NCBI GenBank assembly: GCA_034429215.1
Contig: DAOUGI010000023.1
Coordinates: 4,699 to 68,698 of the forward strand
Source: JAFGOG01 sp034429215
GTDB taxonomy: Bacteria; Chloroflexota; Anaerolineae; JAAYZQ01
Direction of reading: 5' to 3'
Length of the DNA stretch: 64,000 nucleotides
Each line of letters begins with the position of its first letter. The stretch's first letter is position 1. The translations under genes and the position numbers were made by a program. Under the pieces are notes generated by a model. That model saw only the letters and a list, made by a program, of their open reading frames with translations. It was not told where the DNA came from and did not search any database. Positions 59,939-64,000 of the stretch are shown piece by piece.

Positions 59939-60427
59939 ATGCCTACTTCAACAGAACAGCCTCTTGTGACCAAGAGGGACAATGCACTCACTCAAGATCC
60001 GCTCCTGGGGTTCAACTTTATGCTCCAGCTTGAGGGCGCGATCGCCGGCTACTTTACCGAGTGCGGCGGCATCGGCTCTGAGCACGAGATCGTCGAGCAC
60101 AAGGTCGTGGACGAAGCGGGCCACGAAGTAGTCCGCAAGATCCCCGGCCGCCTGAAATGGACCGACGTCACCCTCAAGCGCGGCATTACCCAGGACATGC
60201 AGATCTGGGAATGGCGCCAGGATGCCGTCAAGGGCGACATGAAGACAGCCCGCAAGAACTGCACCATCACCATGCTCGACCGCATGTACAACGCGGTCGC
60301 CATCTGGCACTTTTACAACGCCTGGCCGTCAAAGGTCACCGGCCCCAACCTGAAATCGGACAGCAACGAGTTCGGCGTTGAGGAAGTGACCATCGTCCAC
60401 GAAGGCATGTGGCGCGAGAAGGTGTAA
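59939..60427 (+). CDS. eCIS inner tube protein 1
   Basis: A 162-residue gp19/Hcp-like tube protein: PLLGFNFMLQLEGAIAGYFTECGGIGSEHEIVEHK is the first hairpin, KWTDVTLKRGITQDMQIWEW the ring interface. It stacks as hexamers inside the sheath. GGAGGTAAG precedes the ATG. A second, divergent tube gene lies at 61324. Confidence 0.95.
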   Translation: MPTSTEQPLVTKRDNALTQDPLLGFNFMLQLEGAIAGYFTECGGIGSEHEIVEHKVVDEAGHEVVRKIPGRLKWTDVTLKRGITQDMQIWEWRQDAVKGDMKTARKNCTITMLDRMYNAVAIWHFYNAWPSKVTGPNLKSDSNEFGVEEVTIVHEGMWREKV

Positions 60428-60449
60428 GAGGCAAATGACAGGCGACGGA

Positions 60450-60496
60450 CCGTAGGGGCGAGAGGTTCTCTGCAAGTGGGAACCTCGCCCCTACGG
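60450..60496. repeat. GTAGGGGCGAG inverted repeat between eCIS genes
   Basis: Arms 60450-60468 and 60480-60496 (CCGTAGGGGCGAG and GAACCTCGCCCCTACGG) form a long hairpin with one extra base. No T-run follows. Similar sequences are common dispersed repeats in GC-rich genomes (recalled). It could reduce readthrough from the abundant tube transcript. Confidence 0.65.
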
Positions 60497-60543
60497 GATG
60501 TCTCAGCATACCCCTGACGGGGGATCGTACAGGAGAAAGAACT

Positions 60544-60912
60544 ATGAGCCTGCAGACCGAATTTGAGTTTACTCTGCCACGAGGATACGTTGACCAGGCC
60601 GGCAACCTGCACCGCGACGGCGTGATGCGCCTCGCCACGGCCTTGGACGAGATTGCCCCGCTGCGCGACCTGCGGGTGCGGTCCAACCAGGCCTACCTGG
60701 TGATCATCCTGCTGTCGCGGGTAATCGTCCGGCTCGGCAGCCTGTCACAGGTGACCACCGGGGTGATCGAGAACCTTTTTGCCGCCGACCTGGCCTATCT
60801 GCAGGCGTTTTACCGCCAGATCAACGAACAGGGCACAAGCAGGATCAGCCTGAGCTGCCCGCAGTGCAACACCGAGTTCGAGCTGGACCTGGCGGAACTG
60901 GGGGGGTCGTAG
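60544..60912 (+). CDS. eCIS small baseplate/tail-assembly-type protein
   Basis: A 122-residue protein: LQTEFEFTLPRGYVDQAGNLHRDGVMRLATALDEI opens it, then AYLVIILLSRVIVRLG, and it ends CPQCNTEFELDL with one CxxC pair. Proteins of this pattern follow the tube gene in many eCIS clusters and resemble phage tail assembly proteins. The lone CxxC may bind zinc as a dimer. Confidence 0.78.
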   Translation: MSLQTEFEFTLPRGYVDQAGNLHRDGVMRLATALDEIAPLRDLRVRSNQAYLVIILLSRVIVRLGSLSQVTTGVIENLFAADLAYLQAFYRQINEQGTSRISLSCPQCNTEFELDLAELGGS

Positions 60913-61073
60913 GCTACCCCCTCGACCGCCTGCACGAGGAGGTAGCCTACATCGCCTATCACTTTCACTGGCCGTCCCGGGAGATCCTGAGCCTGGAACA
61001 CGGCGAGCGGCAGCGATGGGTGGAAGAGATAGCCAAGATCAATCGCAGGCTGAATGAAGGGACCAAAGGGTAA
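60864..61073 (+). CDS. DUF6760-like eCIS small protein
   Basis: The conserved part is GYPLDRLHEEVAYIAYHFHW then REILSLEHGERQRWVEEIAKINRR, matching the DUF6760 family of eCIS proteins. The only available start codon is a GTG at 60864 inside the previous gene, giving a 49-nt overlap and a 16-residue non-family lead; translation could instead restart near the preceding stop. 69 residues as drawn, about 53 in the conserved part. Confidence 0.72.
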   Translation: MQHRVRAGPGGTGGVVGYPLDRLHEEVAYIAYHFHWPSREILSLEHGERQRWVEEIAKINRRLNEGTKG

Positions 61074-61094
61074 CGCGCAAAGCGATAACCAGGC

Positions 61095-61277
61095 ATGAGC
61101 GAGACGACAGAGTTGCCGCCGGCGCAAGCCTCTGAAGCGGAAAGCGACGGGGATGAGACGTCGGCAGAGTCTCAAAGTGAAGCGGAGGGGGAGCAGATCG
61201 ACCTGCAGGCGTTGGCCGAGCGGGTCTACCGGCTTCTAAAAAAGGAAGCGCGGATGGAGCGCGAGCGCCTGGGCTAG
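61095..61277 (+). CDS. Small acidic eCIS protein
   Basis: A 60-residue protein: an acidic, disordered N-terminal half (EAESDGDETSAESQSEAEGE) and a basic helical end IDLQALAERVYRLLKKEARMERERLG. Similar small helical-tailed proteins lie between DUF6760 and the second tube gene in other eCIS (recalled pattern). Function unknown; a baseplate adaptor is possible. Confidence 0.68.
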   Translation: MSETTELPPAQASEAESDGDETSAESQSEAEGEQIDLQALAERVYRLLKKEARMERERLG

Positions 61278-61323
61278 CACAAGTGTCACCGGGTTGTGAG
61301 GACGAGGAAGGTAAGGAGTTTGG

Positions 61324-61797
61324 ATGGCAGAACGGAAATGGCCAAGCCAGTTCGTGGTAAAAAAAGCGGATGATCCCGACCCGCTTCCTGTCTTCAAGTT
61401 CTGGGTCGAGATGAAGAGCATCGTCGTCGCCGAGTTCAAGGAGTGCAGCGGCCTGCGCCTGGAGCGCTCGGTGGAGACGATCGAGGAAGGCGGCGTTAAC
61501 GACCGGGTGCACCAGTTGCCCGGCCGCAACAAGTATTCCAACATCGTCCTCAAGTATGGCGTCATGCATTCCAACGAGCTGTGGAACTGGTACCAGACAG
61601 GTCTGCTCGACGGGCAGGTGAAGCGGATTAGTTTCACGATCCTCCTGCGCGGTGTCAACGGCACCGTCGTAAAGCGCTGGAATGTTGACGACGCCTTTCC
61701 TGTCAAGTGGGAAGGTCCGTCGCTGAATGTGGAGGGCAACCAGGTTGCGGTCGAGACCCTGGAGATTGCCCACCACGGATTGAAGCTGAGTGAGTAA
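61324..61797 (+). CDS. eCIS inner tube protein 2
   Basis: A 157-residue gp19-like protein with DPLPVFKFWVEMKSIVVAEFKECSGLRLE, NKYSNIVLKYGVMHSNELWNWYQTG and a late VKWEGPSLNVEGNQVAVETLEIAHHG. Second tube proteins usually form the first ring(s) on the baseplate. It is followed by the repeat protein after 4 nt. Confidence 0.93.
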   Translation: MAERKWPSQFVVKKADDPDPLPVFKFWVEMKSIVVAEFKECSGLRLERSVETIEEGGVNDRVHQLPGRNKYSNIVLKYGVMHSNELWNWYQTGLLDGQVKRISFTILLRGVNGTVVKRWNVDDAFPVKWEGPSLNVEGNQVAVETLEIAHHGLKLSE

Positions 61798-61801
61798 CAG
61801 C

Positions 61802-64000
61802 ATGGAACCCAGCAAGAGCGACGCGCCGGCACAGGCGTCCGGCTCACCCAGGCCCGAGCGGGACCGCTTTGCCCAGATCGGCGATTGGGCGCAATCGCTG
61901 CTGGACAGGGCCAATCGGGCCGGGCCGGCGCTGTCGACCTGGGTTCAGCGCCTGATAGAGACCGGCGCCGGCCGGCGGCAGATGGCGTTGTCTGAGCGAC
62001 ATACAAGCGCCATGCTGGACTCTGTGGACCGCAAGGTCGAAGGCAGCCGAGTATGGCGGCCGGATGTCGGATCGGTCGCGCCGGAAACCTTTGAGCGCTT
62101 TGCCGGCGAGATCGTCCAGCGCCACCCGACCTTTGATCGTATCACCGACAAGTACGTGGCCCGCTCGCCGGAAGAGGGTGCTGAGGAAGGCGCGGGCAAG
62201 CCCGAGTTCGTCCTGGCGCCGGTGGGCGGAGCGGCGCCGAGCGTCCAATCGACCCCCCTATCAGACGATGGGATAGAGTTTTCATCAATTGCAGAGCACC
62301 CCGAGCTATCGCCTGCCTGGCCGGAAACCGGGTTTGTTCCAACGTTCGAGGCGCCGGCGCCGGGGCCATCGCAGCCACCGCCATGGCAGCAGCCCAAGGC
62401 CGTGCAGCGCAAGCCGGGCGTCCGTCCCCAGTCGCGCGTCGAGGAGATAACTCCCGGCGGCAGGACGCCAACGGAAACGGCCGCGGCAAAACACCCCGAG
62501 ACGCGTGAGGAGGCCAGCGCCGGCGAGACGAAACCTGCACCGCAGCCCGCTCCACCGGCCGTCCAGCGCCGGGTGGAGGAGCAGCCGCCCGCACCACCCC
62601 CGGAAGAGGCCAAGCCATCGGCTAGCCGGGAAGCGCTTGTGCCGCATGCGACCGAAGGGAGTGGCGGCCCGACCGCCCGGCCCAAACCGCCAGCCATCCA
62701 ACGGCGGATAGAGGAACAGACACCCGCACCATCACCGGAAGAACCAACGCCGTCGGCCAGCCAGGAAATTCCTGTGCCGCATGCGACCGAAGGGAGTGGC
62801 GACCCGACCGCCCAACCTGCTGCACCGACCGTGCGGCGTTGGGTGGAAGAGCTGCCCCCTGCCCCATCACCGGAAGAAGCGGCCCCACCGGCCCGGCCCA
62901 CACCGCCAACCGTCCAGCGCCGGATAGAGGAACAGACACCCCCACCACCACCGGAAGACACGGCGCCGTCGGCTCATTGGCAAGCGCCCGTGCCGCACCT
63001 GACTGTCCGGCCCACCCCGCCAACCGTCCAGCGTCAGGCGGAGGAACAGCCGCCTGCGCCATCGTCGGAAGAGGCAACGCCGCCGGCTCATTGGCAAGCG
63101 CCTGCACCGCATGTTCCAAGCAGTCCGCCGGCCCGACCCATGCGGCCAACCGTCCAGCGCTGGATAGAGAAACAGCCATCCGCGCCGCCACCAAAAGGGG
63201 CAGCGCCGCCGGTCAGCCAAGAAGTTCCTGTGTCGCATGTTTCTGGCGACCTTCTGACCAGGCCCTCCGCGCCGACCGTCCAACGCTGGGTGGAGGAACA
63301 GCCATCCGCACCACCATCGAAAGAGGCAGTACCACCGGTCAGTCCAGAGGCGCCTGTGCCGCATGTTTCTGGCGGCCCTGTGCCGCATGTTTCTGGCGGC
63401 CCGCCTGTGCGGCCCGCCGCACCGACCGTCCAACGACGGGTGGAGGAACAGCCGCCCGAGACACTGCCAGAAGAAGCAGCACCGCCGGTCAGCCACGAGC
63501 CTGCGTCCGCGCGGCCCGCCGCGCCGACCGTCCAACGCCGGGTAGAGGAACTGCCGCCCGAGACACTGCCGGAAGAAGCAGCACCGCCGGTCGGCCGCGA
63601 GCCTGCACCGGCGCGGCCCGCCGCACCGACCATCCAACGCCGGGTAGAGGAACAGCCGCCCGAGACACTGCCGGAAGAAGCAACACCGCCGGTCGGCCGC
63701 GAGCCTGCGCCTGCACGGCCCGCCGCACCGACCGTCCAACGCCGGGTGGAGGAACTGCCACCCGAGACACTGCCGGAAGAAGCAAGAGCGCCGGTCAGCC
63801 GCGAGCCTGCGCCCGCGCGGCCTGCCGCACCGACCGTCCAGCGCCGGGTAGAGGAACAGCCGCCCGAGACACTGCCGGAAGAAGCAAGAGCGCCGGTCAG
63901 CCGCGAGCCTGCGCCTGCACGGCAGTGTCTCGGGCGGCTGTTCCTCTATCCGGCGTTGGACGGTCGGTGCGGCGGGCCGTGCAGGCGCAGGCTCGCGGCT
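61802..64000 (+). CDS. Long VQRR-repeat protein of the eCIS cluster (partial)
   Basis: An ATG at 61802 opens a frame with no stop up to the window edge (733 codons). Residues 1-135 form a globular part (RDRFAQIGDWAQSLLDRAN, SVAPETFERFAGEIVQRHPTF, TDKYVARSPEEG). From about 250 on it is Pro/Glu/Ala-rich repeats centred on PTVQRRVEEQPP, irregular at first, then five near-identical 34-residue (102-bp) units. From about 63920 the DNA switches to an inverted copy, so the final 27 codons are the wrong strand of the repeat. Minus-strand frames here are shadows of the repeat. A disordered tether or ruler role is a guess. Confidence 0.75.
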   Translation, partial: MEPSKSDAPAQASGSPRPERDRFAQIGDWAQSLLDRANRAGPALSTWVQRLIETGAGRRQMALSERHTSAMLDSVDRKVEGSRVWRPDVGSVAPETFERFAGEIVQRHPTFDRITDKYVARSPEEGAEEGAGKPEFVLAPVGGAAPSVQSTPLSDDGIEFSSIAEHPELSPAWPETGFVPTFEAPAPGPSQPPPWQQPKAVQRKPGVRPQSRVEEITPGGRTPTETAAAKHPETREEASAGETKPAPQPAPPAVQRRVEEQPPAPPPEEAKPSASREALVPHATEGSGGPTARPKPPAIQRRIEEQTPAPSPEEPTPSASQEIPVPHATEGSGDPTAQPAAPTVRRWVEELPPAPSPEEAAPPARPTPPTVQRRIEEQTPPPPPEDTAPSAHWQAPVPHLTVRPTPPTVQRQAEEQPPAPSSEEATPPAHWQAPAPHVPSSPPARPMRPTVQRWIEKQPSAPPPKGAAPPVSQEVPVSHVSGDLLTRPSAPTVQRWVEEQPSAPPSKEAVPPVSPEAPVPHVSGGPVPHVSGGPPVRPAAPTVQRRVEEQPPETLPEEAAPPVSHEPASARPAAPTVQRRVEELPPETLPEEAAPPVGREPAPARPAAPTIQRRVEEQPPETLPEEATPPVGREPAPARPAAPTVQRRVEELPPETLPEEARAPVSREPAPARPAAPTVQRRVEEQPPETLPEEARAPVSREPAPARQCLGRLFLYPALDGRCGGPCRRRLAA
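63408..63920 (+). repeat. 102-bp tandem repeats
   Basis: The marker GTCCAACG (ATCCAACG in one copy, GTCCAGCG in another) recurs at 63428, 63530, 63632, 63734 and 63836, exactly 102 bp apart. Earlier units (about 62560-63400) are degenerate and of uneven length. Confidence 0.9.
63920..64000 (-). repeat. Inverted copy of the repeat unit at the window end
   Basis: From CGGC at 63920-63923 the sequence equals the reverse complement of a repeat unit. The inverted copy reads CCGGATAGAGGAACAG, whereas the adjacent forward units have GGGTAGAGG or GGGTGGAGG at this spot, so it is not a simple foldback of its neighbour. Confidence 0.85.

Noticed and set aside
61945..63785. Several long minus-strand open frames with GGCGWLFLHPALDGR-like repeats
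   Set aside because: They are antisense shadows of the 102-bp repeat and its degenerate units. The plus frame continues from a normal ATG 4 nt after the second tube gene and has sensible eCIS context.
63408..63920. Regular repeat spacing that might suggest a CRISPR array
   Set aside because: Units are 102 bp, contiguous without unique spacers, keep an open frame and code for a protein repeat; no cas genes are present.
1..64000. tRNA or rRNA genes
   Set aside because: Scanning the intergenic gaps, I found no cloverleaf-like segments with a GTTCGA-type T-arm, and no rRNA-like sequence. A covariance-model search would be decisive.

Overview
The window is a GC-rich, gene-dense bacterial chromosome segment with both strands used in short operons. 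The mix suggests an anaerobic or facultative Chloroflexota bacterium (Anaerolineae/Caldilineae-like). Pointers are corrinoid methyltransferase modules, a glycyl-radical enzyme, many GT-C membrane glycosyltransferases, a contractile injection system with DUF4157 cargo, and short dispersed repeats inside genes. This assignment is inference; no rRNA or tRNA gene is present to settle it. Near-consensus sigma70-type promoters (TTGACA, about 17 bp, TATAAT) recur on both strands, so housekeeping transcription is readable directly.

Layout. 1-4.2 kb: end of an MttB-like methyltransferase, its corrinoid protein, a saccharopine-dehydrogenase-like protein and acetate kinase. 4.3-13.4 kb: a surface-glycan region (GT4, GT2, two GT-C proteins, YfhO) peppered with AAAATCC-type repeats, some translated in frame, and a small four-helix-bundle gene bracketed by inverted copies. 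13.4-17.5 kb: AmaP-like protein, lipoprotein, ScpB, QueG and an Old Yellow Enzyme. 17.6-22.6 kb: nitroreductase, Gfo/Idh/MocA oxidoreductase, GH4 glycosidase, GlcNAc-kinase-like ATPase and C45 hydrolase, a probable glycoside/amino-sugar operon. 30.4-22.6 kb (minus strand): a seven-gene operon of an unassigned glycyl-radical enzyme, PNPOx-like protein, Tat-exported DUF362 protein, radical-SAM activase, SCP2-like protein, M24 peptidase and MsrA. 30.6-33.3 kb: a PA14-containing GH3 glycosidase. 34.7-33.3 kb: a second corrinoid protein with a HEAT-like partner. 34.9-38.9 kb: glycerolipid genes (GlpD, alkyl-DHAP-synthase-like flavoprotein, PlsY). 39-45 kb: a secreted DUF5107-like protein, TldD/TldE and a membrane protein. 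45.4-47.9 kb: a histidine kinase/LuxR-type regulator pair.

48.1-64.0 kb holds the first part of an extracellular contractile injection system (eCIS): a pseudo-receiver protein, AAA+ ATPase, YbjN-like protein, two large DUF4157 cargo proteins separated by a small membrane protein, a Pvc16-type protein, sheath, tube, three small baseplate-type proteins, a second tube protein, and the start of a long repeat protein. The two cargo proteins share an almost identical N-terminal module and arrays of a 15-residue acidic repeat, but have unrelated C-termini. One is a very large hydrophobic/helical protein; the other has the signature of the S1/P1 nuclease-zinc phospholipase C fold. The last gene carries 102-bp tandem repeats and runs into an inverted copy of the repeat at the window edge, which is either a real inversion or an assembly join.

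Baseplate, spike and needle-tip genes expected for an eCIS lie beyond the right edge. The most promising material for follow-up is the cargo pair with the membrane protein between them, the repeat protein with its inverted end, the glycyl-radical operon, and the repeat-bracketed four-helix gene.
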